A stretch of 64,000 nt of DNA from Sphingomonas arvum (GCF_026013565.1 NZ_JAPDOB010000002.1:248001-312000); one strand, 5' to 3'. Shown: positions 9,441 to 18,461, numbered from the stretch's first letter. Notes: generated from the sequence alone by a model not told the origin. Translations and numbers: made by a program.

Positions 9441-9481
9441 GCTCTTGTAATTGCCGTGCCAATTGCGGCACGGGACGACGC

Positions 9482-9886
9482 GTGCCGAATCTTCACATGA
9501 CCAAGGTCGCCGTGGGCTGCCGCGACCTGCCGGGGCTGGAACGCCGCATTGCCGGGCGCGTCGACGGAGGCGAAGTGCGGGTGGTCACCCGGATGAAGCC
9601 CAAGCGCATGGCCGAGCTGGTCGGCGGCTCCCTTTACTGGATCGTCCAGCACCGGCTGATCGCCTGCCAGACCATCCTGCGGTTCGAAGACCGTCCAGAC
9701 GGCCGGCTGGACATCGTCTGCGCCGAGCAGCTGAGCCACGTCCCCCCGGCGCCCAAGCGGGCGCACCAGGGCTGGCGCTACCTGGAGGGGGCGGACGCGC
9801 CGCAACCGGGAGCGAACGACGACACTGGGCTTAGCCTGCTGCCCCCGCCGCTCTATGGCCGATTGGCCGCGCTCGCGCTGGTCTAG
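9482..9886 (+). CDS. DUF1489 family protein
   Basis: A 134-residue protein with the alphaproteobacterial DUF1489 pattern: 'HMTKVAVGCRDLPGLE', 'VRVVTRMKPKRMAELVGGSLYWIV', 'IACQTILRF' and 'QGWRYLEGADAP' before a short helical end. The function is unknown in the family. The 'RMKPKR--EL--GGSLYWI' segment is the diagnostic part. Translation probably begins at the GTG at 9482 because the family starts a few residues before 'HMTKVAVG'; the internal ATG at 9497 is an alternative. It is not clearly co-transcribed with mgtE (41 nt apart, though on the same strand). Its stop overlaps that of the opposing GIN-domain gene in CTAG. Confidence 0.85.
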   Translation: MPNLHMTKVAVGCRDLPGLERRIAGRVDGGEVRVVTRMKPKRMAELVGGSLYWIVQHRLIACQTILRFEDRPDGRLDIVCAEQLSHVPPAPKRAHQGWRYLEGADAPQPGANDDTGLSLLPPPLYGRLAALALV

Positions 9887-10584
9887 CGGCAGCCGTCGAC
9901 GGTGGCGGTGCCGACGACCTTGAGCTGACAGGACGGATTGCCGTTCAGCTGCACGGCTGCGAGTCCGGCCGCATCGACCTTGGCCGTGCCGGAGACGCTC
10001 GCCTTCACCACTGCCGGGCCCTCGGCCCCGATCACCGCGTCACGAACCGGAAGGCCGGTCGCATCGAGGCTGCCGGGACCGCGCACGACGGCGGTCAGCG
10101 CCAGCGCCTTGCCTTCGACCCGGACCGAGGCGCTGCCGGCCAGACCGATCCGCAGCCGGTCAACCTGCACATCGGCGATGCCGGCGACGCCGCTGCCCTG
10201 GATGTTCAGTCCGAACTCCAGCCCGCGCACCCGGTCGATGTCGAGCGAGCCGGCCCCATTCACGACCGCACTGGCGACCACGGCGGTGCCCGCCTCGATC
10301 CGCACGGGTCCTGCGGGAGCGCCCGGATAGCCGCCCCAGCCGCCCGGATCGGCGCTGACGACCAGGGTCGTGCCTTCGACCCGTAACTTGACCCGGTCGA
10401 GCGCGGCGGCGTCACCGGTGGCGCGGGCGAACGGGCCGCGGTTGGTCTGGATGGCGACCGCATAAGGACCCTCGACACGGACCCGGCTGAAGCTCGTCAC
10501 CGTGTAGCTGCGGGTGGCGGCGCCAGCCGGCGTAGCGGCGGCAAGTGCGAGCAGGATGGCGGAGACGAGGGCGCGGTTCATCAT
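9883..10584 (-). CDS. Secreted head-GIN (DUF2807) domain protein
   Basis: A 233-residue protein with a clear signal peptide (MNRALVSAILLALAAATPAGAA), so the mature protein is periplasmic or outer-membrane associated. The remainder is a repetitive beta-solenoid-like domain: 'FSRVRVEGPYAVAIQT', 'LVVSADPGGWG', 'VVNGAGSLDIDRVRGLEF', 'IQGSGVAGI', 'LAGSASVRVEG'. The repeated 'GSG/GAGS-D--' turns are typical of DUF2807. Two cysteines near the C-terminus may form a disulphide. It lies 35 nt downstream of a second DUF2807 gene of the same strand. Function is unknown; an envelope adhesion or scaffold role is only a guess. Confidence 0.8.
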   Translation of the reverse strand: MMNRALVSAILLALAAATPAGAATRSYTVTSFSRVRVEGPYAVAIQTNRGPFARATGDAAALDRVKLRVEGTTLVVSADPGGWGGYPGAPAGPVRIEAGTAVVASAVVNGAGSLDIDRVRGLEFGLNIQGSGVAGIADVQVDRLRIGLAGSASVRVEGKALALTAVVRGPGSLDATGLPVRDAVIGAEGPAVVKASVSGTAKVDAAGLAAVQLNGNPSCQLKVVGTATVDGCR

Positions 10585-10619
10585 GGCCGCACCCTCGCAC
10601 CGGCATGGTTAACATGCTC

Positions 10620-11348
10620 TCAAGAGCAGCGCACGTCGCCCGACCCGGCCTTGCTGACATTGCACTTGGCGCCGCCAGTCACTTCCACGTCGCCCGAACC
10701 GGCGATGTCGACGTCGGCCGAAGCGGAGGCATGGGCCTTGATGTTGCCCGACCCGGCGATTTCCGCCTTCAGTCGCTCGACCTGCAGCCCGCCAGCGTCG
10801 ATGTCACCGCTGCCGGCGATCTCGTAGCGGGCCTCGCCGGCCCGCCCGGCCGCCGTCGCTGCACCCGAGCCGGCGATCTCCAGGCCAAGCTTTCCAACCT
10901 GCAATTGGCCGATGCCGAGGTTGCCCGAGCCGGCGACGGAGCCGGTGAACTCGCCCGTCTGGACCCGGTCGACCTTGATGTCGCCGGATCCCGCCACTGC
11001 CGCGCCGGTCAGCATCGGCACGGTCACCTGGAATGCGGCCTTGCCGCCGCGCCAGTTGAAGCCGCGGCCGAACCAGCGGCCGTCCTTCTTGGGATGAATG
11101 TGCAGTGTCCCGTCCTTGACCTCGACGACCGTTTGCTCAAGCAAGTTCTGCGCGCCGCGGGCCTGGGCCGACGGCTGGCCGCCGGTCGCCACCGTGACGT
11201 CGTACGGACCAGCTACCTCCAGCTTGTCGAACCCGCTTACGGCGAACTGCCGCTGTACGGTGGGTCCGCCGTCCTGCGCCTGGCCCACGCTGCATCCGCC
11301 CAGCGCCAGCATCGCGCCAGCGGCCACCATCGTCCCTCGCAGCATCAC
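10620..11348 (-). CDS. Head-GIN (DUF2807) domain lipoprotein
   Basis: A 242-residue protein with a lipoprotein signal: a hydrophobic leader ending in lipobox 'LGGC' (Cys19). 'FAVSGFDKLEVAGPYDVTVAT' then opens the DUF2807 domain, which runs as repeated turns with 'AGSGDIKVDRVQTGEFTGSVAGSGNLGIGQLQVGKL' character, roughly every 20 residues. The last strand ends 'KAGSGDVRCS'. It belongs to the same family as the downstream gene (9883-10584), so this is a tandem pair in which one copy is lipid-anchored and one free. A promoter-like sequence and an inverted repeat lie just upstream. Confidence 0.82.
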   Translation of the reverse strand: MMLRGTMVAAGAMLALGGCSVGQAQDGGPTVQRQFAVSGFDKLEVAGPYDVTVATGGQPSAQARGAQNLLEQTVVEVKDGTLHIHPKKDGRWFGRGFNWRGGKAAFQVTVPMLTGAAVAGSGDIKVDRVQTGEFTGSVAGSGNLGIGQLQVGKLGLEIAGSGAATAAGRAGEARYEIAGSGDIDAGGLQVERLKAEIAGSGNIKAHASASADVDIAGSGDVEVTGGAKCNVSKAGSGDVRCS

Positions 11349-11360
11349 AACTTCTCCCTA

Positions 11361-11401
11361 CTGTGTTGTAGAGATAATACACAGCGGGGGCGCTCGGGCA
11401 A
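11361..11401 (-). promoter_or_regulatory. Candidate promoter/operator for the GIN-domain gene pair
   Basis: Read on the minus strand, a TATTAT box (11374-11379) lies 16 nt downstream of TTGCCC (11396-11401), resembling a sigma-70 promoter. CTGTGT and ACACAG (11361-11366 and 11379-11384) form an inverted repeat with a 12-nt spacer that overlaps the -10 box. This would place the operator over the promoter. The ATG of the lipoprotein gene follows at 11348. It is a pattern match only, with no cognate regulator identified. Confidence 0.4.
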
Positions 11402-11449
11402 GTCGTCGGCCAACGTTCGTCGACCGGGACGGGCTGTCGGCAGAACGAA

Positions 11450-11479
11450 AAAGGGCGCCTCCCGCGGGAAGCGCCCTTT
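11450..11479 (-). terminator. Rho-independent terminator downstream of carD
   Basis: A 9-bp stem (AAAGGGCGC at 11450-11458 with GCGCCCTTT at 11471-11479) encloses a further CCC/GGG pairing. On the minus strand the stem runs into CCCTTTTTCG, giving a U-rich tail in the transcript. It begins 27 nt after the carD stop, where a terminator for that gene is expected. Confidence 0.8.
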
Positions 11480-11505
11480 GTCGTCGGTCGAACTGATGCC
11501 TTGCC

Positions 11506-12060
11506 CTAGTCGGCGTCCGCGTCGGCCTCGACCACGTCCTTGCTCTTGTGATGGATCACCGCCGCCTTGTTCAGGATGTCGAGGATCTTGGCGAGCGCAC
11601 CCTTCTCGTCGGTCTGCTCCATCGCGCCCAGCTCGCGCGCCAGGCGCGACGAGGCTGCCTCGAAGATCTGCCGCTCCGAATAGCTCTGCTCGGGTGCGTC
11701 GTCGGGGCGGAACAGATCGCGGGTCACTTCGGCAATCGACGTCAGGTCGCCCGAGTTGATCTTCGCCTCATATTCCTGGGCGCGGCGCGACCACATGGTG
11801 CGCTTGACCTTAGGCTTGCCCTTCAGGGTTTCGAGCGCCGCCTGCATGGTCTTGTCGCTGGACAGCTTACGCATGCCCACCGAGTCGGCCTTGTTGACCG
11901 GCACGCGCAGAGTCATTTTTTCCTTTTCGAAGCGGAGCACGTAGAGATCAAGCCGAGTGCCGGCGATCTCCGTGCTCTGCAGCTCCACAACGCGGCCAAC
12001 ACCATGCTTGGGGTACACGACATAATCGCCAACGTCGAAGCTAAGCGCCTTCGCTGCCAT
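11506..12060 (-). CDS. carD: CarD/CdnL-family RNA polymerase-binding regulator
   Basis: A 184-residue protein. The N-terminal Tudor-like RNAP-interaction domain contains 'FDVGDYVVYPKHGVGRVVELQSTEI' and 'LYVLRFEKEKMTLRVPVNKADSVGMRKLSS'. A helical C-terminal domain contains 'RTMWSRRAQEYEAKINSGDLTSIAEVTRDLFR'. This is the CarD_CdnL_TRCF family, in which the beta subunit of RNA polymerase is bound and open complexes at many promoters are stabilised. Alphaproteobacterial CdnL supports growth and rRNA/metabolic gene expression. It is a single-gene unit with its own terminator. The acidic C-terminal extension (DVVEADADAD) is poorly conserved. Confidence 0.93.
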   Translation of the reverse strand: MAAKALSFDVGDYVVYPKHGVGRVVELQSTEIAGTRLDLYVLRFEKEKMTLRVPVNKADSVGMRKLSSDKTMQAALETLKGKPKVKRTMWSRRAQEYEAKINSGDLTSIAEVTRDLFRPDDAPEQSYSERQIFEAASSRLARELGAMEQTDEKGALAKILDILNKAAVIHHKSKDVVEADADAD

Positions 12061-12219
12061 TCTTCACCTTTCTAAGTGCGAGAAAGAGGCGGCCCGTCAC
12101 CGGTGCCCCCAAGTCAACCGGCGGTTGCGGCTTCTTTCTCTCAGGACAGAACTGCTTATTGCGGCAAGGCCGCCCAACGCTGGAGCGGCCTGTCGGTTCA
12201 GTCTTTAACACAAACTAAT

Positions 12220-13299
12220 CTAAATCGCCAGTCCAAGTTGTAACGGAAGTGCCTCGTCCCGTTCACAAAGACCCGACAGCCCCAGCCCCAGCAGACGAAC
12301 TCCCCTGGGCACCGGCAGCAAACGTTCCAGGAGGTGGTGCCCGGCGGCGGAAAACCGCCGAAGGTCGGCGATTGGCTCCGGCGAGCTGCAGGCCCGGCTG
12401 ATCAGCTGAAAGTCGGCGTATCTGACCTTAAGGGTGACCGTCCGGCCCGCCACCGAGTGGCGCTCGATCCGCTGCCAGGCGAGCCCGGCCACGCGGTCCA
12501 GCTCGGCATGCAGCGCCGCTGGGTCCGAGAGGTCCGAATCGAACGTCCGCTCCGCGCTGACCGACTTAGCCTGCCGCTCGGATCGGACCGGTCGCTCGTC
12601 GATCCCGCGGCAGATGCGGTGGTACCATTCGCCCGAACTGCCGAACCGGCCGGTCAGTTCTTCGAGGCTAAGCTGCTGTAGATCGGCGCCCGTGTGGATG
12701 CCGAGCGCGTTCAGCCGCTCGGCGGTCTTGGGCCCGATCCCGTGGAAGCGGCCGACCGGCAGCGACGCGATGTAGCGCGCCGCTTCGTGCGGGCGGATGA
12801 CGCACAGCCCGTCCGGCTTGTTCTGGTCGGACGCCAGCTTGGCGACGAACTTGCAACAGGACACGCCGGCGGAGGCGGTGAGCTGGGTTTCGGCGCGGAT
12901 GCGGCGGCGGATGTCCTCGGCGATGGCTTTGGCCGAGCCGAGGCCCAGCCGATCCTCGGTCACGTCGAGATAGGCTTCGTCCAAACTCAGTGGCTCGATC
13001 AGGTCGGTATAGTCGGCGAAGATGGCGCGAATCTGCCCGCTGACGTCCCGGTAGGCGTCGAAGCGCGGCTTCACGAATACGAGATCCGGGCAGCGCCGCC
13101 GGGCGGTCACGGAGGGCAGGGCGGAGCGGACGCCGAACTTGCGCGCCTCGTAGCTGGCGGCGGCGACCACGCCGCGGTGTCCGCCGCCGACCGCGACCGG
13201 CTTGCCCCTTAGCTCTGGATTGTCGCGCTGCTCCACGCTGGCGAAGAAGGCATCCATGTCGACATGGATGATCTTGCGCGTCGGACTCGGGCTGTTCAC
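12220..13299 (-). CDS. dinB: DNA polymerase IV (Y-family)
   Basis: A 359-residue Y-family polymerase. It has palm motif 'IIHVDMDAFFASVEQRDNPELRGKPVAVGG' and 'AASYEARKFGVRSALPS', and the catalytic 'LSLDEAYLDVT'. Helix-hairpin-helix/thumb segments include 'FHGIGPKTAERLNALGIHTGADL', followed by the little-finger domain. The Asp in VDMDAF and the DE in SLDEAYLD supply metal ligands. It performs low-fidelity translesion synthesis. The C-terminal beta-clamp-binding motif is not obvious ('EALPLQLGLAI' may contain a weak QLxL). It is transcribed alone, divergent from sucC. I see no clear LexA box, so SOS control cannot be claimed. Confidence 0.93.
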   Translation of the reverse strand: MNSPSPTRKIIHVDMDAFFASVEQRDNPELRGKPVAVGGGHRGVVAAASYEARKFGVRSALPSVTARRRCPDLVFVKPRFDAYRDVSGQIRAIFADYTDLIEPLSLDEAYLDVTEDRLGLGSAKAIAEDIRRRIRAETQLTASAGVSCCKFVAKLASDQNKPDGLCVIRPHEAARYIASLPVGRFHGIGPKTAERLNALGIHTGADLQQLSLEELTGRFGSSGEWYHRICRGIDERPVRSERQAKSVSAERTFDSDLSDPAALHAELDRVAGLAWQRIERHSVAGRTVTLKVRYADFQLISRACSSPEPIADLRRFSAAGHHLLERLLPVPRGVRLLGLGLSGLCERDEALPLQLGLAI

Positions 13300-13415
13300 G
13301 CCCCGTTCCTAGCGGCGGCAGCCCGCTTTCGCCAAGACTTTCGGCCGCCTTTGCACCCGGCGCGCCTTGCCGCTAAAGCGCCGGCCAAACTCCCGATCCG
13401 CTCAGGAAACTCCCG

Positions 13416-14615
13416 ATGAACATCCACGAATACCAGGCCAAGGAATTGCTCGCGAAGTACGGCGTGCCGGTGCCCGCCGGACACGCCGCGATGAGCGTCG
13501 AAGAAGCAGTCGAAGCGGCGAAGCAGCTGCCCGGGCCGCTGTGGGTGGTCAAGGCGCAGATTCATGCGGGCGGCCGCGGCAAGGGCAAGTTCAAGGAGCT
13601 GGGCCCCGACGCCAAGGGCGGCGTGCGGCTGGCCAAGAGCGTCGATGAGGTGCGCGAGCACGCGGCCGAGATGCTGGGCAAGACACTGGTCACGGTGCAG
13701 ACGGGCGACGCCGGCAAGGAAGTGCAGCGGCTGTACATCACGGACGGCGTGGACATTGCCAAGGAGTTCTACCTCGCGCTGCTGGTCGACCGCGAAACCG
13801 GCCGGGTCGCGGTGGTCGCCTCCACGGAAGGTGGCATGGACATCGAGACGGTCGCGCACGACACGCCTGACCGGATCCACACGATCACCATCGACCCGGC
13901 GACCGGGCTGATGCCGCATCACGGCCGCGCCGTCGCGGCGGCGCTGGGCCTGACCGGTGACCTCGCAAAGCAGGCCGCCAAGGTGCTTGCCGGCCTATAC
14001 GCCGCTTTCCAGGGCACGGACGCCTCGCAGATCGAGATCAACCCCCTCGCGATCACCGAAGACAACAAGCTGATGGTGCTGGACGCCAAGGTCGGCTTCG
14101 ATTCCAACTCGATGTTCCGCCACAAGGACCTGGCCGAGCTGCGCGACCTCACCGAAGAGGATCCGCAGGAAATCGAGGCCAGCAAGTACGACCTCGCCTA
14201 CATCAAGCTCGACGGCGACATTGGCTGCATGGTGAACGGCGCGGGCCTCGCCATGGCGACCATGGACATCATCAAACTGAACGGCGCGGAGCCAGCCAAC
14301 TTCCTCGACGTCGGCGGCGGCGCGAACAAGGAGAAGGTCACGGCGGCGTTCAAGATCATCCTCGCCGACCCATCGGTGAAGGGCATCCTGGTCAACATCT
14401 TCGGCGGTATCATGAAGTGCGACATCATCGCGGACGGCATCGTCGCCGCCGCGCGCGAGGTCGACCTCAAGGTTCCGCTGGTGGTCCGACTGGAAGGCAC
14501 CAATGTCCAGCAGGGCAAAGACATTCTGGCCAACAGCGGCCTGCCGATCGTCGCCGCCAACGACCTGGGCGATGCCGCCGCCAAGATCGTCGCCGAGGTC
14601 AAGAAGGCCGCCTAG
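13416..14615 (+). CDS. sucC: Succinate-CoA ligase [ADP-forming] subunit beta
   Basis: A 399-residue protein starting [20 protein letters not shown], the family signature. The ATP-grasp domain follows with '[14 protein letters not shown]', '[17 protein letters not shown]', 'IEINPLAIT' and '[10 protein letters not shown]'. The CoA-ligase domain contains '[29 protein letters not shown]' and '[13 protein letters not shown]'. With SucD it makes succinate and ATP from succinyl-CoA in the TCA cycle. No sucD is present nearby: the next gene downstream is etfB, 51 nt on. That arrangement (sucC-etfB-etfA) recurs in sphingomonads as far as I recall, with sucD elsewhere. Confidence 0.97.
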   Translation: MNIHEYQAKELLAKYGVPVPAGHAAMSVEEAVEAAKQLPGPLWVVKAQIHAGGRGKGKFKELGPDAKGGVRLAKSVDEVREHAAEMLGKTLVTVQTGDAGKEVQRLYITDGVDIAKEFYLALLVDRETGRVAVVASTEGGMDIETVAHDTPDRIHTITIDPATGLMPHHGRAVAAALGLTGDLAKQAAKVLAGLYAAFQGTDASQIEINPLAITEDNKLMVLDAKVGFDSNSMFRHKDLAELRDLTEEDPQEIEASKYDLAYIKLDGDIGCMVNGAGLAMATMDIIKLNGAEPANFLDVGGGANKEKVTAAFKIILADPSVKGILVNIFGGIMKCDIIADGIVAAAREVDLKVPLVVRLEGTNVQQGKDILANSGLPIVAANDLGDAAAKIVAEVKKAA

Positions 14616-14634
14616 AGGGACCCCAGACCGGGCT

Positions 14635-14650
14635 CCCGCGTTCGCGGGGG
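14635..14650. repeat. Small GC-rich hairpin between sucC and etfB
   Basis: CCCGCG (14635-14640) is followed by TT and CGCGGG (14643-14648), giving a short GC hairpin with effectively a four-base loop. It sits in the 51-nt gap between the sucC stop and the etfB start. There is no T tract, so it is more likely an RNA processing or attenuation hairpin than a complete terminator. Confidence 0.4.
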
Positions 14651-14666
14651 CACAACGGAGAAGCAC

Positions 14667-15416
14667 ATGAAGGTACTCGTCGCCGTCAAGCGCGTGATTG
14701 ATTACAACGTGAAGCCGCGGGTGAAGATGGACGGCACCGGCGTCGATCTCGCCAACGTCAAGATGAGCATGAACCCCTTCGACGAGATCGCCGTCGAGGA
14801 AGCCATCCGCCTCAAGGAAAAAGGCGGCGCGACCGAGGTAGTCGTGGTCTCCATCGGCCCGGCCAAGGCGCAGGAAACGCTGCGCACCGCGCTGGCGATG
14901 GGCGCCGACCGCGCCATTCTGGTCACCAGCGAGACGGACGTCGAGCCGCTGGCAGTGGCCAAGATCCTGGCCAAGATCGCCGAAGAGGAGCAGCCGCAGC
15001 TGGTGCTCGTCGGCAAGCAGGCGATCGACGACGATTCGAGCCAGGTCGGGCAGATGCTCGGCGCGCTGACCGGCTATCCGCAGGGCACATTCGCTTCCAA
15101 GGTCGACGTGGCCGGCGACAGCGTAAACGTGACCCGCGAAGTGGACGGCGGGCTGGAGACGGTGGCGCTGAGGCTGCCGGCGATCGTCACCACCGACCTG
15201 CGGTTGAACGAGCCACGCTACGCCTCGCTGCCCAACATCATGAAGGCCAAGTCGAAGCCGCTCGCGACCAAGTCGCCGGCCGATTACGGCGTGGACATCG
15301 CGCCGCGGCTGGAGACGCTGAAGGTCGCCGAGCCGTCCAAGCGATCGGCCGGCGTGAAGGTCGGCTCGGTCGACGAGCTGGTGGCGAAACTGAAGTCGAT
15401 TGGAGCAGTGGCATGA
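14667..15416 (+). CDS. etfB: Electron transfer flavoprotein subunit beta
   Basis: A 249-residue protein starting [20 protein letters not shown]. It has the family motifs '[18 protein letters not shown]', '[23 protein letters not shown]', '[30 protein letters not shown]' and '[32 protein letters not shown]'; the last carries the recognition loop that docks dehydrogenases. EtfB binds AMP and pairs with EtfA, which holds the working FAD. They pass electrons from acyl-CoA and other dehydrogenases to ETF-quinone oxidoreductase. Its stop overlaps the etfA start (ATGA), implying coupled translation. An ATG with an ACGGAGAA ribosome site is clear. Confidence 0.97.
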   Translation: MKVLVAVKRVIDYNVKPRVKMDGTGVDLANVKMSMNPFDEIAVEEAIRLKEKGGATEVVVVSIGPAKAQETLRTALAMGADRAILVTSETDVEPLAVAKILAKIAEEEQPQLVLVGKQAIDDDSSQVGQMLGALTGYPQGTFASKVDVAGDSVNVTREVDGGLETVALRLPAIVTTDLRLNEPRYASLPNIMKAKSKPLATKSPADYGVDIAPRLETLKVAEPSKRSAGVKVGSVDELVAKLKSIGAVA

Positions 15417-16345
15417 CGATCCTGGTTCTCGGCGAACAGCATGGCGGCAAGGTCAAGGACTCGACCCTCGCCACGCTCGGCGCGGCGGCGCAGATCGGCG
15501 GCGACGTCCACCTGCTGCTGATCGGCTCGGAGGCGAGCGGCGCGGCAGACGACGCGAAGAGCATCGCGGGCGTGTCCAGGGTGCTGGTCGCGGCCGACGC
15601 GGCGCTCGACCATGAGCTGGCGGAAGCGGCGGCGCCGTTGATTGCGCGGCTCGGCGCCGACTACGACCATCTCCTGTTCAGCTCCACGACCACCGGCCGC
15701 AACATCGCGCCGCGGGTCGCCGCGCTGCTCGACCTGGCGCAGGTCAGCGACATCATCGCGGTGGAAGGTCCCGACACGTTCCAGCGGCCGATCTACGCCG
15801 GCAACGCCATCGCCACCGTCCGCTCGACGGACGCCAAGAAGGTCATCACCGTCCGCGGCACCGCCTTCACCAAGGCGGAACGGGGCGCCGGCTCGGCCGA
15901 GGTGCAGAGCGTCGATGCGGGCGTCAATAACGACAAGTCTAGCTTCGTCTCGATGGACGCCAGCGAGAGCGAGCGGCCCGAGCTGACGAGCGCCAAGATC
16001 ATCGTCTCGGGTGGCCGCGCGCTCGGCTCCGGCGACGCCTTTCACCAGTATATCGAACCGCTCGCCGACAAGCTCGGCGCGGCGGTCGGCGCCAGCCGCG
16101 CGGCGGTCGATGCGGGCTACGTGCCGAACGACTATCAGGTCGGCCAGACCGGCAAGATCGTCGCCCCGGAGCTGTACGTCGCCATCGGCATCTCCGGCGC
16201 GATCCAGCACCTGGCCGGCATGAAGGACAGCAAAGTCATCGTCGCCATCAACAAGGACGAGGAAGCACCGATCTTCCAGGTGGCGGACGTCGGCCTCGTG
16301 GGCGACCTGTTCAAGATCCTGCCGGAGCTGACCGAGAAGCTGTAG
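15413..16345 (+). CDS. etfA: Electron transfer flavoprotein subunit alpha
   Basis: A 310-residue protein starting [25 protein letters not shown]. The C-terminal FAD-binding domain has '[14 protein letters not shown]', '[84 protein letters not shown]' in segments that match EtfA closely. It is the partner of the preceding etfB and overlaps it by four bases. The ETF heterodimer is soluble and cytoplasmic and delivers electrons from beta-oxidation to the quinone pool. Length and all key segments are complete. Confidence 0.97.
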   Translation: MTILVLGEQHGGKVKDSTLATLGAAAQIGGDVHLLLIGSEASGAADDAKSIAGVSRVLVAADAALDHELAEAAAPLIARLGADYDHLLFSSTTTGRNIAPRVAALLDLAQVSDIIAVEGPDTFQRPIYAGNAIATVRSTDAKKVITVRGTAFTKAERGAGSAEVQSVDAGVNNDKSSFVSMDASESERPELTSAKIIVSGGRALGSGDAFHQYIEPLADKLGAAVGASRAAVDAGYVPNDYQVGQTGKIVAPELYVAIGISGAIQHLAGMKDSKVIVAINKDEEAPIFQVADVGLVGDLFKILPELTEKL

Positions 16346-16426
16346 GTCTTCCCTGCTGGGTAGACGGTCAGCATCTGCCGACTTAGCCTCTGCGCGCCGG
16401 ATTGACTTGGTGACGGGGGCTGGTGC

Positions 16427-17329
16427 GTGAGAATGATGGTGGCGGCGTTCTCGCTGCTTGGCTCGACCGTTTCTGCGGCGCCGAAGGAATCGATCCGGCT
16501 CGCGCCCCTCAGCCCGTGGAACCTCCACTACGGCGATAATAGCTGCCGGTTGGGCCGGCTGTTCGGATCGGCTGCCAAGCCGACCTCATTGGTGCTTGAG
16601 CGGATTTCACCGGGCGGCTCGATGAGCCTGCTGGTCTTCGGCGGCGACCTGAAGGCTCGTGAAGGAGAGGCAGGTGGGTCCGTTCAACTGCTGCCGGTCC
16701 CAGGCCGCGAGTTCGATACGGGCGGAGTGACTCAGACCGCCGAGACGGAAGAGCCGGCCATCCTGTGGCCGCACATCGAATTGCTCGCACCGCACCGGAA
16801 ATCTCGTCAGGAGTTACGGGAGGAATACCAGCAGGCAGAGCACGAGCAGCCGAAGGCTGCTGCAATCCGGGCAGAGGAGGACGCTAACGCAAAGCTGATT
16901 ACGAGCTTTGCGATTCGCGAGCCGAGCGGACGAACCCTCATTCTGGAGACCGGTTCTCTGGGTCGTGCCAACGCCCTGATGCGGGACTGCGCGCGGCAAC
17001 AGCTACTTGCTTGGGGTATCGATCCGGCAGTGCAGGAGAAGATCGTAAAGCCGGCCCGCACGAAGAACCTGCCTGGGCTGTTCAGTTCGAGCGACTATCC
17101 CCCAGGCGCCGCTGCCCGTGGCGAGCAATCGATTGTCGAAGCACGGCTCAATATCGACGCGGAAGGTCGCGTGAGAAAATGTACCAGCCTGACCTATTTC
17201 AAGGCGCCTGAATTCGCGGAGGTTGTCTGCCGGCGGTTGAGCAAAGCACGTTATACTCCTGCAGAGCTGGCCGACGGAACGAAGGTCCCGACCTACGACC
17301 TCGCAACGATCAAGTTCCTCAGGCCCTGA
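16427..17329 (+). CDS. Orphan secreted protein with TonB C-terminal-like end
   Basis: A 300-residue protein with GTG start at 16427. A short hydrophobic leader ([18 protein letters not shown]) suggests export. The middle (~120-155) is a charged, coiled-coil-like stretch '[20 protein letters not shown]'. The last ~85 residues resemble a TonB-C/energy-transducer fold: '[32 protein letters not shown]', then '[17 protein letters not shown]' and '[13 protein letters not shown]'. Sphingomonads carry many such single proteins with a TonB-C-like tail but no TM anchor. Base composition is visibly less GC-rich than its neighbours, hinting at recent arrival. Function is unknown. Confidence 0.65.
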   Translation: MRMMVAAFSLLGSTVSAAPKESIRLAPLSPWNLHYGDNSCRLGRLFGSAAKPTSLVLERISPGGSMSLLVFGGDLKAREGEAGGSVQLLPVPGREFDTGGVTQTAETEEPAILWPHIELLAPHRKSRQELREEYQQAEHEQPKAAAIRAEEDANAKLITSFAIREPSGRTLILETGSLGRANALMRDCARQQLLAWGIDPAVQEKIVKPARTKNLPGLFSSSDYPPGAAARGEQSIVEARLNIDAEGRVRKCTSLTYFKAPEFAEVVCRRLSKARYTPAELADGTKVPTYDLATIKFLRP

Positions 17330-17372
17330 GACCAGAGCCGCCAGGTCAAGCGGGGCCTATCCTTGCTTCATC

Positions 17373-17483
17373 TTAAGGCAGGCGGAACTCTGGCGTGTCC
17401 ACCTCCGCCAGCGCATCCGCAATGACCGGTAGCGGCACGTCCTCGGCATGGGTGACGCCGCCGCGCAGTTGGAAATGGTCCAT
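17373..17483 (-). pseudogene. Remnant resembling the N-terminus of diaminopimelate decarboxylase (lysA)
   Basis: An open frame of 36 codons starts 3 nt after the HDAC-family stop. It reads MDHFQLRGGVTHAEDVPLPV followed by IADALAEVDTPEFRLP. From memory, LysA proteins of sphingomonads begin with 'M-HF--RDGVLHAEDVPL--IA--VGTP-Y-YS', so the first ~30 residues match in order, including HAEDVPL and a decayed '(E)V-TP'. The barrel domain that should follow is absent: the frame stops and the next gene is unrelated. Either a truncated duplicate of lysA or a breakpoint of a rearrangement explains it. A chance match is unlikely but not excluded. Confidence 0.55.
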
Positions 17484-17486
17484 GCC

Positions 17487-18461
17487 TCAGAAGCCGCCCA
17501 GGAAAGTGGCCACGTTATCGCCGAGCGCGTGGACGGCATAACCGCCTTCCATGACGATCAGCGTCGGCAGCCCGATTGCGGCGATGCGACGGGCGAGGCG
17601 GGCGTAGTCGGGTGTATCCAGCGCGAAGTGGCTGATCGGGTCTCCGACATAGGTGTCGGCCCCGAAGCTGATGACCAGCAGTTCGGGCGAGCCCTCCGCC
17701 AGCCAGCCGAGCGCGCGGACGAGTGCGGCGTCGTAGGCGTCGAAAGCGGTGCCGCGCGGCAGGGGTAGGTTGAGGAAGTTTCCGCCGCTCTCGTCCGCAT
17801 GCCCCCAGTAGAACGGATAATCAGTTGCAGGATCCGCGTGGAGCGAGGCGAAGCGGATGCCCTCACGGCCGGCCAGCATGTCCTGCGTGCCGTTGCCATG
17901 GTGATAGTCGATGTCGAGCACGGCCACGCGCTTGCCCGCTGCAACCGCACAGATGGCGGCATTGTTGAGGTAGCTGTAGCCGCCGCAATAGTCCGCCCCA
18001 GCATGATGACCGGGCGGGCGGCAGAAGGCGAAGGCATGGTCTCCGCCGCGCACGGCCCCGAGCGCGGCGAGTGCGGTCTGCGCACCCCAGTAGGCTGCTT
18101 CCCAGCTCGCCGGACCGATCGGGGTAGTGGTGTCATACGCGTAGCGGCCGAGCTCCGCGTCGATCCGGCCGAGGCGGAGCGGCCGGCGCCCGACCACGGG
18201 AAAGGCATAGGGCAGTGCCTCGCCTGTGCGGCCCGCCGCTAGCCAGTCGCGGTGCGCACGCTGGAGAAAGTCGAGGTAGCCTGTATCGTGCACCGCCAAG
18301 AGTGGCGCCATGCCATGATCGGCCGGCGCCTCGGTGCGGCCGATCGCGGCAAGGATGCTGTCGACCCGCCCATCGTGCTCGGCTGCGGGGTGTAGCGCTC
18401 CGTTGAAGAACTCGACGGCCGGCGCGTGGGCACGCTGCCGTTCGTCCCAGAAGCAGCGCAT
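17487..18461 (-). CDS. Histone deacetylase-family amidohydrolase (acetylpolyamine amidohydrolase-like)
   Basis: A 324-residue arginase/deacetylase-fold protein. Active-site segments are 'CRPPGHHAGADYCGGYSYLNNAAI' (in two halves: the His-His pair and the N-N segment), 'VAVLDIDYHHGNGTQDML' with Asp/His zinc ligands, and 'LVISFGADTYVGDPISHF' with the second Asp ligand. 'MEGGY' comes near the C-terminus, giving the Gly-Gly-Tyr transition-state loop. The start 'MRCFWDERQRAHAPAVEF-NG' is typical of class II bacterial forms that deacetylate polyamines. The start codon overlaps the preceding gene's stop (TGATG). A lysA-like remnant follows immediately. Polyamine specificity is an inference. Confidence 0.88.
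   Translation of the reverse strand: MRCFWDERQRAHAPAVEFFNGALHPAAEHDGRVDSILAAIGRTEAPADHGMAPLLAVHDTGYLDFLQRAHRDWLAAGRTGEALPYAFPVVGRRPLRLGRIDAELGRYAYDTTTPIGPASWEAAYWGAQTALAALGAVRGGDHAFAFCRPPGHHAGADYCGGYSYLNNAAICAVAAGKRVAVLDIDYHHGNGTQDMLAGREGIRFASLHADPATDYPFYWGHADESGGNFLNLPLPRGTAFDAYDAALVRALGWLAEGSPELLVISFGADTYVGDPISHFALDTPDYARLARRIAAIGLPTLIVMEGGYAVHALGDNVATFLGGF

Noticed and set aside
12167-12191. 7-bp GC stem downstream of dinB
   Set aside because: The loop is 11 nt and no T tract follows, so it is too weak to call a terminator with confidence.
13416-16345. sucC-etfB-etfA considered as a novel pathway fusion
   Set aside because: Each gene is a standard, complete family member and the order appears usual for sphingomonads.
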